Shown: positions 27,739-41,175, counted from the first letter of the stretch. The stretch is 64,000 bases of DNA from Toxotes chatareus (GCA_016801885.1 CM028903.1:2252360-2316359), one strand, 5' to 3'. Notes: a model not told the origin generated them from the letters alone. A program made the numbers and translations.

Positions 27739-28278
27739 AAGGCTGCAAGTTTAAATGTGTGAATGCTGAGAGAGAAACTATAAGTGCCATTGAGTGTCAG
27801 GCTGCAGAGCTCTAAAACAAAGCCTTCAGAGTTGTGTGTGACAGGCTGAAAAGGAAGCGAGGGATGATGGGATGAACAACAGACAGAGAAAACAAGTGAG
27901 AGACTGAGAGAACCTCAGGGAACAGAAATAAAAGAGAGGGAGGTGGCGTAACAAGAGGGGGACATTGAGTCGATGAACAGAGATACACAGAAACACAGAG
28001 GCAAGTCTACAGAGTCACATCACACACACACACACATACAGAAACACACACAAACACACACACACACACACACACAGAGCATCTCTTATTGAACAGTCGT
28101 GGTGTTTTTATATATTTGCCAAGAGAATTTGAAATGTCTCAAGAAAAAAATTTAAATCAGGAAAGTTTCCATCAACTGGTTTGGAGCAAATACACGAGGC
28201 TGTGTGGTGTCGTCAGAAGGTGGCGGTATAGCTTACATAAGTTATGCATGGCTGTAACAAAAGCGCCAAAACTTCCAA

Positions 28279-28308
28279 AAAAAAAAAAAAAGAAGAAGAA
28301 GAAGAAGG
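28279..28308. repeat. A15 followed by (GAA)n
   Basis: A-run changing into GAA repeats; a matching CTT-rich run follows at 28398-28428, so the two could pair. Confidence 0.9.
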
Positions 28309-28500
28309 TGGCTGTGATATTTTTTTCATGACTGAGGCCAAGGAATAAATTTCAGCCACGTTTTCATCATTTATCTGGGAGAAGACACCGGAAAGCACTT
28401 CTTCTTCTTCTTCTGCTTCTACTTCTTCTCTGGAAGCAAAAACAGCTGATCTGTCATGGGAGTTAAAGGTTCACTGTGTTAGAGGTTATTTATAAAAGGT

Positions 28501-28664
28501 GTTTCCATCTCCCATTACATCCACAAACTGTTTTTAGAAAAAGGCAAAAACCACCAAGCGGGTGTAAATTTTTTAATTTTATTTTCTTAAAGAATTTTTC
28601 TGTTTCCATAAAACTTTTCTGACACAATTCTTCAAAATGTGCATAAAAATACACGGATGGAAAC
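28501..28664. mobile_element. small transposon-like remnant with GTTTCCATC ends
   Basis: A 164-bp AT-rich segment begins GTTTCCATC and ends GATGGAAAC, a 9-bp terminal inverted repeat. It encodes nothing. A further direct copy of GTTTCCATC at 28165 suggests a longer or nested element. No clear target-site duplication is visible. Confidence 0.4.
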
Positions 28665-29916
28665 ATGGCGGTTGCCCCTGTCTTTGTCTGACTCCTTTAC
28701 TCTGTTTTGTTTTCTTTGCACATATAAGCTGACTGAAGAGGAAGCACTGGGTCAGATCTAAACAGACGCTGCTCGATGTGTGAGGCAGGCAGATGTTTCA
28801 CCTCCACCAAAGTTCCTGGAGACAGAGACACATTACTGCTGACTTTCATCTCTCTGAGCCTGGAGGCAAATATCAGGCCGGTAATTAGAGAGTCAGATGA
28901 TACATCTGAGACCCAAACTACCTATGAGCTACCTGTCTGTAACTCCCTGAGCACACTACGTTCATACCACTAATATACTCGGTTTTCACCTTCTGCTGAA
29001 TAATCTATGAGTCAGTTGCCTTGAGGCTTGTGTGTTGATCTCCCTCCCTTATGACTGAGGTGAGTTCAAAACATTAAATCAGTAAGACAAAGCTCTCACC
29101 TGCAAACAGGTGATGAAAGGAAAGAGGCCGGTGTTAGTACAGAGTTTTGTTTTGTTTACCTTTGGGGTCACAAACTGGATCCTGTTTGTTTGGAGCTGAA
29201 ACAAGTCGACAAAAAAAGTCTGGTATGGTTTGACGTCTGTTGTTATGCAGCAGTGACGTGTTTTAAGAATCTCAGTCTTCTAACACGAGCTGCTGAACAG
29301 CAGCTTTCTTTAAGCAGCAGCTATTAACTGTCATTCTCCTTTCAAAACAGCCATGTTTTCTTATCGGCCGCCCTCTGGCTTTGGTTGTATGACAGCGAAG
29401 CCTGTGGACTCAGAGCTGATTGACAGCTGAGACTCAGCTTTCTGACATTTGCTGTTTCTGCTCCACCGCCTCACAGCAGCAGCTTCTGCGGTCAAAGTAC
29501 TGTGGGTGTTATTTTCTTCATTTTATATCAGCTCCACAGGAAACTGAAGCTACAACACGCATGTTACAGAAACAGCATGAGACTTGAATGTCGGAAAACA
29601 CAGAAATTAATCGAATTCATCCAAGCAGCAGCGTAGATAAACGCAGATGTGGCCTGTTACACACAGCTACGTCACCCTGGCCTGACCGCGTCATTAATGG
29701 TAAAGTAGTGAGCTAACTCATAAACGGTTGTTGTCGTGACCATTTGTAAATGAGCTTCCTGATAAACTTTATGTCTAATTACAGTCTTCACATCAGTGTT
29801 AAAGAGTTTCTCACTGTGACATGACACAGAAAACCTGAAGGAGCCTGTGGGCCTGTTACAGACGAGACGTCGCTCTGGAATGTTTCATCACCTCCAGCTA
29901 AAGGTAAGAAAACCAG

Positions 29917-30560
29917 ATCATACATCAGATCATACATCAGATCATACATCAGATCATACATCAGATCATACATCAGATCTGATATCAGATCTGACATCAG
30001 ATCTGACATCAGATCATACATCAGATCTGACATCAGATCATACATCAGATCATACATCAGATCTGACATCAGATCTGACATCAGATCATACATCAGATCT
30101 GACATCAGATCTGACATCAGATCATACATCAGATCATACATCAGATCTGACATCAGATCATACATCAGATCATACATCAGATCTGACATCAGATCTGACA
30201 TCAGATCATACATCAGATCATACATCAGATCTGACATCAGATCATACATCAGATCTGACATCAGATCATACATCAGATCTGACATCAGATCTGACATCAG
30301 ATCATACATCAGATCATACATCAGATCTGACATCAGATCTGACATCAGATCTGACATCAGATCATACATCAGATCATACATCAGATCTGACATCAGATCA
30401 TACATCAGATCATACATCAGATCTGACATCAGATCATACATCAGATCTGACATCAGATCATACATCAGATCTGACATCAGATCTGACATCAGATCATACA
30501 TCAGATCATACATCAGATCTGACATCAGATCTGACATCAGATCTGACATCAGATCATACA
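29917..30560. repeat. 12-bp minisatellite with two unit types, 53.7 copies
   Basis: 53 exact 12-bp units plus 8 bases. Units are ATCATACATCAG (A), ATCTGACATCAG (B) and a single ATCTGATATCAG at 29977. No indels occur; only the two-base A/B state varies. Units 24-38 repeat the A/B order of units 40-54, so a block of about 180 bp was copied at a 192-bp offset. Because 12 is a multiple of three, both strands stay open (SDHT/SDLT and MSDL/MYDL repeats), but there is no sign of a real gene. Confidence 0.98.
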
Positions 30561-31198
30561 GCTGCCTCCTCACTGATCTTATACTGTATTATCAGTTGGT
30601 CATGGGTAATGTTTAATTATGGCTTGCCTTGAATTGGTTTTGTGTAGTTTCTATTTTTATTCTTCTTAAACATGCAGTTTAAATATAACTGTAGTCTGAG
30701 CAATATTTCACTGTGTAGATTAGACTTTACTTACTTACATTACGCTGATTACACTGCTGTACATCCACTTTTTAAAATGTTTAGACAAAACTGCGTTCAC
30801 CTCGTGCTACTACCTAATTTTCCTTTATAGCAAGCAGCAGGTCAATGCAGGAAGCAGTGACAGTTTCCAAATGAATAAAGTTTTAATGCTTGAATGCACC
30901 CCCAACCAGGAGCGGCTGGAGCGAGACACTTTCACACTGAGGGTTAAAAAAAAGCTTAACACAGCACAGAGAAACAGCAGGAACCGAGTTACACAACAGC
31001 AGTTATTGGTTTTAGCCGGTTTATGTTTATTTCAGATTATCCACCGTAGGCGTGTTAACTGTGTGTGACACTGCAACTTTGGAGAAGACGTTCAGCAGAA
31101 CACTGACACAGCAGGAAAGTCGAGAGAAAACAGTTTAAAGGTTTATTTATCCAGACAGTGTCTGTGTGTTCGTGTCCGTTTCTGCTTCTGACTCACAC

Positions 31199-31251
31199 CT
31201 GCGAGCTCCATCAGCCTGCTCCATAAAGTGTCAGTGTGTATGAAGTTATTC
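31199..31251 (-). other. candidate 53-nt minus-strand exon
   Basis: The frame WNNFIHTDTLWSRLMELA is open between an acceptor TGTGTTAG and a donor GCAG|GTGTGA. It ends with one spare base, the phase required by the 38-nt candidate exon at 11.6 kb. The acceptor lacks a good pyrimidine tract, so chance is a serious alternative. Confidence 0.2.
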
Positions 31252-32385
31252 CAGCTAACACACCACAGGCTGTGAAACCAAGTCAAACAATTTATAAACT
31301 GAGGGACTGAGACCATACAGCACATGTGCTGATAAACAGCTAACATTTGGCATTTTTACTTGACAAATGACTTTAGCACAGCGTCACCGTGTTTCACATC
31401 CTTTCCAGTACAGACCTTTGTTCCAACACAGAGTTCAACAGCTGAGTTCACTGAAAACGGAGACTGCCGCAAATATGAATGTGTTGCTAAAAGAGGACTC
31501 TTCACGGCAATAACACAGTGTTATCAGGACGAGCAGCCAGAGTTTGGTGGAGGCAGGCGGCCAGATAAGACAAGCAAACCCCGAACACAATACTACCGGC
31601 AGAACAAAACACTCGCTCATGCTGACACACAGAGGGAGCAGCCTACAGCGCCAGAGTGCGTCGGTGTAGGGGAAGCATTTGATGTACCAGTGTGGGTACA
31701 TTGTGTAGTTTGTTTTTTAAATCACTGACCAAGTTTCCTTGTCTGGAGGATTGAGAGGAAGCCATCAAGACATTTTAATTTGCTTTTATATTAACCTATC
31801 ATACTGGTGTGGAATTTGTGTGTGTGTGTGTGTGTGTGTGAGGTGATCCGCCATGCTAAATAATAGCAGCAGTAGCCAGAGCCAGCCATGTGTCAGTTAT
31901 CCTGCAGTAACAATGAGCAGTGGCCCCGACGGTCACAACGACTGACCCCTGCTCTGACCTCACTGCCGTCTAAAAAAACAACACAGTCCGACGCCGCAGG
32001 GAAACACAGAAGAAGAGAAACATAAAAGGGTCGGTGACATCAGTCGGCGCAGTCGTACACGGCACAAACCAGCTCACCCAGGGATAATTCTTTATAAATG
32101 ATCCGCAGCACAGGAAGCAGGAACATGAATCCCCCGTTTGAACAGAGAAGCACTGCGCTACAAGTGTCGCTCTCACAGTGGACTTTAACATACGTGTAAA
32201 AAACAGAAAACATACAACTAACAAGCTAAAAAGCCTGAGGATGTGATGTGTTTCTGTTTTAAAATTACGGAGGTCATAGGTCACATAAGCTTACTGTGTG
32301 AGAGCATGGCAGGAGAAATGCATGTCTTATATAACACTCTTATCGCCTTGATTACAAAGGGCTGCACTGATGACCATATGGCTAT

Positions 32386-32420
<35 letters not shown>

Positions 32421-32536
32421 TGACTGGCTATTGCTCCTCCATCCCGCCTCCACACAGTGACTCATCACACACACTGTGACCACACCGACTCCTGCCACTA
32501 ACCCCTTTAAATCAGGAAGGGTCTCACTGATGCCTG

Positions 32537-32554
32537 AATGTATGTATATATGTA

Positions 32555-32596
<42 letters not shown>
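32537..32596. repeat. (TATG)n(TG)n compound repeat
   Basis: A short TATG/TATA run passes into about 17 TG units. A separate AC run lies at 32387-32416, 120 bp upstream, in inverse sense. Confidence 0.9.
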
Positions 32597-32599
<3 letters not shown>

Positions 32600-32699
32600 A
32601 CACATTGTAATGGCTGGAACGTGATATTCCACAGCCTGATGCTTTCTTCATTCTGCCCTCTGCAGCAGCAGTTAGTTTTAATTAATTGAAAAATCACCA

Positions 32700-32900
32700 T
32701 ATTGGCTCCTGCAGGATGCCGTAAATTGAGCTTTCAGACTCTTAACAAGGTGCTGAGCAAAAACAAAACCTTGTTTGTTCCGTCACGCCTGGTGCTCCAT
32801 GATTTCGTCTCCCATACCATAATGATATGCATTGAATTTCCTCTGCAGCCTCACAGCTGGGCGGCTGCACGCAACCTCAGGCTTTGCTCCTGAGCAACAA
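32700..32900. promoter_or_regulatory. possible conserved non-coding element
   Basis: Balanced, repeat-free 200 bp with an octamer-like ATGATATGCATT and mixed AT/GC words, unlike the surrounding low-complexity sequence. Conservation cannot be seen from one sequence, so this is a weak call. Confidence 0.15.
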
Positions 32901-33891
32901 CAAAAATTCAAATTTAAGCTAAATTAATGCTAATACATCCTGCATATAAGAAACTTATGTTTACATTGTAATTTCCAAAAGTATTTTTTGTAAACTATGA
33001 TCATTTTATAAATGAAAACATAAGGAATTTCATTTCAACATCAATACCGTTACCCAGTAAGTTCGCTCCTTATTTCCTGCCCTTGTACACACAAATATCC
33101 AAATAACTTTAAACTTAAATTTGATTGAGATCCTATATAAACTAAAGGATGTGATCTAAAGCCTTCAGCTGAAAGGTTTTATGCCATTGTTGTGCTGGTC
33201 CTTAAGTCTTATCCGCTTTCAGCATCTGATTTGTCTGTCGGACTCTGTCTGAGCTCCGTCATTTACAAGAAGCTTACGAACCATCTCTGCACGAAAACAC
33301 GGCTGAATGTGAAGAATGTTGCCATTAAACAGTCTGAAATCTTTTGTGTGCAGTGGTGTCCTTATGTGAAAGTGTGTGTGTGTGTCCGTGTCCCCGTGTC
33401 CTATTAGTTTAGGTTCAGACAGACAGGGAGAAGACTTGATGAGACTGTGGCTGAAATCGACCTCGATCTAATTACAGTGACTGATGCTGAGCAGGAGGTA
33501 GACGAGGAAAGACGGAGGATATTTGAACATTGAACACCTGATTGTCATGTTTTCTCAGCCCCTCCCACAATTTGTGTTGCTGCAGTTTTCTGCTTAACAA
33601 TAACCCATATTTATCCGTATTTGATCCACTCCTATATGTTAGTCAAATAAAAATCAACCTTCAATCTCTGCAGACAGCTTACCTTCCATCTGTGACCTAA
33701 TACCTGAAACAGCCATGCTGCATACAGCATGGTGAGAAGCACTAAGATTAGCCTATAAGATCAATTCATGGGTTTAAAAAAATACAATTATTAAAATTAA
33801 AATAGAAAAAAAAATCTTTTGGATGAGCCACTGCAATTTCAATCCAAGAGGATCTGCATTCTCACACAATGAGCAAGAAATGAAAGAAAAG

Positions 33892-33894
<3 letters not shown>

Positions 33895-33941
<47 letters not shown>
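33895..33941. repeat. (GA)n microsatellite, about 23 units
   Basis: Pure GA run. Confidence 0.97.
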
Positions 33942-33945
<4 letters not shown>

Positions 33946-35389
33946 AATCTGATCATGAAAATGTTCTAAGTTTCCATCTACATAGCTGTACCACTGTTCA
34001 GTTTGTTCTCTTGTTCTGGACGTGACAAAAAAAGAGTGGACAATCTGACAGAGAGAGACCTCCACACACACTTGTATGCATACACACACACACGCAAACG
34101 CACACACATTCCCTGCATCAGGACAACAGCCAATAGGAGGACAGCTGGTGGCACAGTTCCTGGACTCAGACCAGTGACTGCATGTGGGTGGACTGGTGGG
34201 GCGTATCATGTCAGTTTGTGTGTGTTTTGTCTTCAAATGTGTGCACTGTATATATATCTGTAAGCTGAACCATACAGGTGAGCATCATTCACAGCAATAA
34301 GCAACAACAGCAGGTAGCGACGCAGGAAGTGGTGCAGAGAAGAGGAAAGATAGATTAGCCCTCACTGACAGAAATGAGGTGGACAAAATAACTGAGAATC
34401 TGAACAGCACCATAAACCGCAGCTTCCAAAACGACCACGCAGCTGAGCCAACGCATCTCGACAACTGTTTCAGCAACGGCGTTTGGTAATGTGGAGTATT
34501 CCTTATATTCTGCTAACATACTGTGATACACTGCTCAATGCTGGGTGTATTAAATACTGTTTTCTAACTCAGACTTGGATTGAACATGGAACTGAGCTGC
34601 AGATGTGCAAACAGACGCCATCTTAACAGCCTCAGTAGTTGGTGGCTGCAGAATGAACATCAGCCGGGCATCATGTATGTTGACACATGACATCACGAAC
34701 CACTAATAACTTTCTTTCTCCATCTCTTGATCCCTGAGGAGAGAGAGGAGACGCATGAGTGGACACATTTACTGTCCGTCAATCACACACAGATGTAAAG
34801 TGGAGGGGGGGTTAAAAACAGAGCCGACTGAGGGTGGATGACAGGGAAAGAACAAAGGACAGAGGACAGGGAGTAAAGGATGACAAGGCAGATACTGAAT
34901 CTGTCCGTCACACAAGGCAGAGGAAGATGAGTGGGGGGATCCTGGATCAGAGGACACTTAGTGATGGTTTTAAGTCAAAGAGGATAATGTTAGCATTATC
35001 GTTCCAAGCATATTAGCTGCTGACATTAGCATTGAGCTCAAAGCACAAATGTGTCTATGACATCCGTATGAATGGCTGAACGGCTGGAGACTCGTTAAAA
35101 TTCCCAATATTCAAAATTTTTTCATTGTCCACAACGAAGAACAAGAGGAGTTACAAAGGATAAAGTCTCTAAGTGGCACCTTTCATCTCTGCTGTGTCAT
35201 TAAATCAATCCCAGAATCACAGCTCTCCAAACCTACAGTCCACTCAGAGCTAACCCAGCACACACCTGCCCACACAAGAGCACTACACTGTCCTCCACAC
35301 TGCACCAGCACTTCTGACTGCACCCACAGATGACTGACATACTGCACTGACAGGCGGAGGAGTCGAGTGTGGGGACAGTTTTAGGGCAA

Positions 35390-36130
35390 AGGAGATGAAA
35401 TAATAGAAAAGAAAAAATAAAGAAGCTGTTAGAGGGAGAAAAGATAAAGGAAGGAAGGAAAAGAAGGAGGTGAAGTGTGCAGAGAAGAAAAAATGGAGCA
35501 TGGAGAGATTAGTAAGAATAACAAAATAAGGGACGTTGGAGGTTGAAAAAGAAGGTATTAAAGACGAAAGGGAGGAGATTTGACAGGTGAAAATGAGCTT
35601 ACAATAAAAGGACGAGGACAGAAGAAGAAGAGAGGACCAGTGTGGACAGATGTATAACAGTGAGCTGATGAAACCTTTTGTGAGATGGTGAAGGATGGAA
35701 CAGAAAGATGGAGGACGTGAAAGAGGAGAAAATCATATTAGGGGAAGAGAGCAAGAAAGAAGAAGGAGGAGGAGGAAGGAAGAATAAAAGGGAAGAAGCA
35801 GGAGAGGATGGACTGAAGAGCGAAGAGAGAGGATGATGACAAATGAGTTGTTAGAGAAGGAAGAGAAAAAGGCATTGATGGATGGGAGAGAAGTGTGAGG
35901 ATAAGAGAGAACTGATGACAATAGAGAGAGAGGGATAAAAAGGAAGAAAAGATGAAGTGATGAATGAGGAGGCTGCTGTTTACTGAAACTGGAGGAATGA
36001 AGAAAGTCTGGAAAGAGAAAGATTTGGTGGATGTAAGGGAAACAACTGGATGAAAAATAAAAGATGGACAAAAACAGGAAAGACTGAGAGGACAGATGTG
36101 AGACTGAAGACAGAGAGATGAAAAAAAGAA
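35390..36130. repeat. polypurine tract, about 740 bp
   Basis: Strong A/G bias on the plus strand over about 740 bp (GAAGGA, AGAGGA, GGAAAG words), with scattered pyrimidines. It gives pyrimidine-encoded Ser/Phe/Leu chance frames on the minus strand. Confidence 0.75.
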
Positions 36131-38917
36131 GAGATGCAACGGGCCGTCTTAACAAGCCCTGCAGCCGAGTCTGGTGTTAGCTGCAAACTTCCCTCCAGCA
36201 ATCTCACTCCCTCTGGAGTCCTAATGCAAGGCCTCTGAGCTTTTAATAGGCAAGCACTGGGCAGAGACAGAACATACTGTACACACACACACACACACAC
36301 ACGCTTTTTAGTATGCACACGTAAACATGTGCTAACAATACACAATCCCTCATGCAAAGAGAAAAACAGGCAGACTGATGCTCGGGTGAGGGCAAAGGAA
36401 GCATAAAGAGAAAGTCACCGTGAGACATTACTGACAGCTAAAGAAAGGAAGGGAAGAGGCATGAAAAAGGTGGAGACACACTGAAACCAGGGGAGAGAGG
36501 ATTCAACAGAACCCTGCCATTGTTCCTCTGGTTAAATAAACTCATGGCACAAAGTGCAATTCATCGAGGCACCTGACACAAAGGCTCAGACTGCAGCTCA
36601 GTTCAACCCTCAGTACCTTACTGCAGTAAACGCTGTCTGGGATATTACATATAAAGTCCATTTGTCCTTTCTGTGTGTGTGTGTTCCTAATCTCCATAGG
36701 AACAGTGTGCGTTGGGACAGAGTTATAATGCACTGCCAGTTTAGGGTAATGCTCTGCAGATACAGAGGTAATGTGATACTTAACATCGTCCCCTTATTGC
36801 TCATTACACCTTTCAAACAGCTGAGCTCTGACAGTGCACAGACACTGTGAGCACCGCTGGCTCTGCTGTGGCTGAAGCTGGGACTGTGTCTGTGGATGCG
36901 GTTGTTGGCTGGGATGCAGCTGCGCTATGGAAACCGCTCCTTCGAACAGAAACCGCGAAGACAGAGTGAAGGCCTTCAGGATCTGAATTAATCAGATGTG
37001 ACGGATGTGTCGTCATCTTCACCCCAATGCTAAACCGGCACCAACCGTGTCCCTTCGCCGGACAGACAACGTCCATTAAAAACGAATGGGTCACAGGTTC
37101 GTAGTGATAACAACCAAAGCCACAGCTGCTGATCCAGACACAACCAGCAACAGCAACAGCCAAAGCTACATCATCCCACGGCTGTAGTCATGATCACAGC
37201 CACAGTCAGTGAACCAGCCACAGCAGCCAATTATAACAGTGTAGAGTGATTTTAATATCAATAAAGATGGAGCTTTGCAGCTGAGGGTGTGTCCGCTCAC
37301 GCTGTGAGTAAAGCTGAGGGGAACAACAGATTCAGCCGTTAACTGTCTTATTCTCTGTATATGACACCATAGGTTGTGTCCATCTGTCTTGTTTGACACA
37401 TTTTCATACAGCTCCTCTCTAAGACCCTGTTTGTCTCTCTGCCTGTTCACCTGTCCCTGCAGAAACTGGAGGTGCAGGGATTGGAAAAGATCAGGCTGTT
37501 TGCTCACTTGTTTGCTCATTGTTGCTCATTATTTGCTTGCAGCTCGCCAATATCTCACATAACACTGATCCAATTCCAGCCAAACTTGCGAGAGCGATGC
37601 ATCTCACAACAATACTCACACACTTTCAAATTTACAGTTAAATCTGAGCTCCAGACTTCTGTCCAAATATTGACTGTCTGCCAGTTTATCCGTCCTCAGA
37701 AAATCGATCCCTTGTCTCCGTTAATATGAGGCTGCGTGTCACCCTCTACTTAGACACACGCTATATCACCCAACACCAACCAGCCAGATGATTTGTGTAA
37801 TTAAAACCTGTGAAAAGAGGCTGTGGATGAGAGGCTGGAGGTATGGAAGCAGCCCTGTATGTATCTCATGAGAGCGATCAGACAAAGGAGACAGAGACGG
37901 GAACAAGGATGAGCTAAGAATCAGGAGGAAAACGGATAATGAGGTGCTGAGATGAAAAAAGTTAGTCAGTGAAAGTTACTTTGATAAAGGAGATAAATGT
38001 TTGTTGCTTCTTTGGTTTGTTGCTCTTTGTGTGTTCAGTATGTTGTTTGGATTTTTGCACACTCACAAATCCCTCTGGAAAACAGGCTCTGCTTAAAGTC
38101 AAATGCAGTCTGTTTGTACCTCCAAGCAAGTTGTAAATTTGATCCTGCTTGTTAGTTAGTTACCAGGACATGTTAAAAACTAGTGCGAAGCTTTTGGTGC
38201 AGATCCAGGTTTTATTGTTTTCTTTTTGAAGGGTTTCTCACAACAAGTCCTCAAAACTGAAGACAAAGCAGATAAGTCGGGTTTGAAACAGCCACATTAG
38301 GTCCTTGTAATGTTAACACAAACGTACTTTTAGCAAATTTCCTCACAAGGACAGTCTGATTGATCACAACACAGAGCTGAGTTCAGTATTTTCATGGAAA
38401 ATAAAACTCCATACAATGAAGGCAAATATGAAACTGTGGCTGAAATGTGAATAAAAATATAGAGGGTGTAAGGATGGGAGGAGATGCCGAGGGAGCAGGG
38501 AGGAGAAGATGGAAGGAAGCAAGAGTAAAAGAGAGAGCTGGGAGATAATGGGAGAGAGGAAGGGGAGAGGCAGAGAGAGGAAGGAGAGGCGCTTATGAAT
38601 AATCCATCAGCTAATACAAAAACGTAAAGCAGCACTCTGAAGATTTGGAAGATGCTAAACATGTTGGATTTGTGGTAAATACAATGTTCAAACTGCAGCC
38701 ACACAAGAACTCTGTCCACCCTGAGCTGAGGCTGATGAAGTGATGAAACATGACTGATTATCCCTTACACACCTGGGGACAGCACCAGACAAATGATGTG
38801 TCTGGTGCCGCCTTATTGTACTTTGACATTTACTTCCCCATAACGGTTCTAAGCATGCTGGATCTGTTGCTGCATCTGCATCCTACAGTTCTACAGCCTT
38901 CCCTTTAAAGATGGATG
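36131..38917. other. no gene identified
   Basis: Contains an AC run at 36281-36302, a loose CAGCCACAG-like degenerate repeat at 37110-37225, and purine-rich sequence at 38460-38590. No supported exons. Confidence 0.5.
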
Positions 38918-38947
38918 GAGGGAGGGTGTGGGGATGGGGGGGGGGGG
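38918..38947 (+). other. G-quadruplex-prone run
   Basis: Four or more G runs of three or longer within 30 nt, ending in G12. Confidence 0.7.
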
Positions 38948-38996
38948 TCTTATAGATGAAGAAATGGATGGGGGAGGAAGGAAGGGCTGGGCTCAC

Positions 38997-39035
38997 GGCT
39001 GGTGCAGCGAAAACGAGGGAAGTCCCAGAGAAAAA
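38997..39035 (-). other. candidate 39-nt exon
   Basis: A very good minus-strand acceptor (CTTTTCCTCTCTCTCTGCAG) and a fair donor (CAGCC|GTGAGC) bound 39 nt, open in at least one frame. It lies 1.9 kb downstream of the CpG-island donor. It could equally be a chance product of pyrimidine-rich sequence. Confidence 0.25.
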
Positions 39036-40309
39036 CTGCAGAGAGAGAGGAAAAGCCCAGGGAAGCCCGGCTGCTGCTGGAGGAGGAGGATCCCCACTTC
39101 TCTTCTTTCCCTACAGCCTGGATGCTGCAGCTCTGCTCTTATTACCGAGCCCCTCCTTAAAAACTACAGCCAGACTTCAGACTGAATGCATTAACTATTT
39201 CTCCCATTTATAATTAAGAGCTGTGCATCCTTCTCTGTACCCAGAAGATCGGCCTCAAGCCGACAGAAAACTGAAGCAGACACATACCACACACTCCGGT
39301 ACAAACGAAGACTCTGTGTGTATGTCGCTGTATCGATCTGTTATTTCAGAAATCACTCCAGAAAATATGCTGCCGAATAAGATGCATATGGGTTAGGATT
39401 CCGTGCATGTAAAGCGCATGAAAGGAGCCATTCTAATTATTATTATTATTTGGAACATAATCATTTCCAAAAATACAAGATTATTTGTTTCCTATCCATA
39501 ACTGTATCCGTCGTTAAAACGGCTGGGACGCACAGTTACGCAACACTAATGAAGGGTGTCTGCCCCCCCCTCCTCAAAGCAGAAGTCCGTCAGTTAAAAC
39601 GCAGAAATTTAACACCGAGTCTGGTGGACGGGGAGGTGATCCCGGCACCATGGACTGGAGCGTTAAGGTGCAGACACACAACGAACCGAGCCAGAACAGA
39701 AGCCCCGTTCGAACAGATCACTCTGCTGCGTCAAGGCCGACGGGAAAGGACAGGAGACAACCGGAAAATGAGCGACGGTCTTTTCAAGATAAAAGCGTAA
39801 CGGGTGAAAACTTTGGCATTCAGATGAGGCCAAAACAGAATTCTGTCACTGAGATTAAAATCCTGATATAGCGCACAGATAATTAAACATAACCATACAT
39901 TTGTTTTGTTGAGTGTGATTGGGTTACATCAATTATCCTCATGTATTTTGGTTTATGACAGATGAAGATGAATGATGTGCAACAATTTAAAATATAAGAA
40001 ACCAAAGGCAATCTGTGGAAGCTTTACTTTGAAAGATCGACCGGAAGTCATGTGTTTCTTTACGCTGACTTGACACTGGTCTCCGCAGCCGAGAGGCGCA
40101 GTGTCGGAGAATTACTACAACAACCTCACGTTGTCACCAATGAAACAACAGCAGCAAAAATGCAAACACCCAGGAGACGTGTTATATTCTCAGCTGTTTA
40201 TGTCACATCTGAAACATTTTTTTATTATGACCAGAATGAGTTTGGTGATATGTGTGTTTAACTTTTTCTATGCCCTAAAATAAAAATAAAAATAAAATGA
40301 AAATAAAGA

Positions 40310-41175
40310 CAGTTCCGGCTCAAACGTTAGTGCTGCTGATCCCAGCGCGCCCAGGCCGCGCGGGCTCCCTCTGGGGCCACGCAGGGCAGAAACGCTCATT
40401 AGACCGGGAGGCACTGTGGATGCATGCGCGGGGCAGAAGGCTTAATGTAGTCTGTGTGCATCTCACAAAATCCCCGCAACATACTTAGCATTTCACACAC
40501 GCTCCTAAAAAACTTGAGGGGAAAACAGGACATGGAGCTGCTTCAGCGATGAGAGAGGAAGCATGATCCTGATTCTGTCGAGCGTGGCTTGTCATCAAAA
40601 TCAAAGTCATTCCAAAGATGATGGCAGTTGCCAGTCAAAGCAGAGATTCTCATCTCATGTCTTTGTAAACACACATCGGTTATGACATTTGAGGCTTTAA
40701 AGCACCGACAAGTCTTCCAGGGAGACACTGCGTCTGTAGTCTAGTTTTTGGCACCACAGAGCAGCTCCACATGGTCGTACACGGCCAGAATCAGCAGCCA
40801 GTGATGCCCGCATGGGGAAAAGCACATCAAACACGCACACTCTGTTCACAGGCGGAGGACAAGTGTCAAGGAAACGTCTCTTACCTTCACTTGTAGTGTC
40901 AGCGCGCAGTCGAAGCAATAAGCACAGAGCGAGATGTTAGAATGAAAGACCGGGAGAGAAAACTGTCCTCGGTGCTGCGCTCCGCCGCTCTGTCCCCGCT
41001 GCTCCACTCTCTCCCTGACACACTAACGGCACACACATACACACACACCCGAGCTCCCCCTCCCCGCGGTCCCTCATCACGCACACACACGCGCATCACA
41101 CACAGCGCGCAGCCGGGCGGGGTGCCGAGGAGCGCGGTTTGTCCTCGGGGGCGCGGATGGACGGGGAGAGGGGGA
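40310..41175 (-). promoter_or_regulatory. CpG island / probable promoter of a minus-strand gene
   Basis: CpG-dense blocks at 40340-40430 and 40970-41170 (GCGCGC, CCGGGCGGGG and similar). Together with donors at 40885, 41971 and 43048 this suggests the start of a gene running toward lower coordinates, possibly with alternative first exons. Confidence 0.5.
40885..41000 (-). other. candidate non-coding first exon in a CpG island
   Basis: The minus strand ends an exon-like segment with AAGTGAAG|GTAAGAGACG, a strong donor. No ATG lies in the preceding 100 nt. It sits in the downstream edge of the CpG island, as expected for a transcription start there. The 5' limit is approximate. Confidence 0.45.

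Larger units (their letters stand above)
30561..35389. other. no known gene identified
   Basis: Apart from the small features listed separately, mixed sequence with a GT run at 31819-31838 and purine-rich sequence at 34800-34930. Confidence 0.5.

Noticed and set aside
29917..30560. CRISPR-like array
   Set aside because: Tandem 12-bp units with no spacers in a vertebrate genome; it is a minisatellite.
29788..30632. 261-codon open frames on both strands
   Set aside because: They are translations of the 12-bp minisatellite; unit length divisible by three keeps all frames without stops open.
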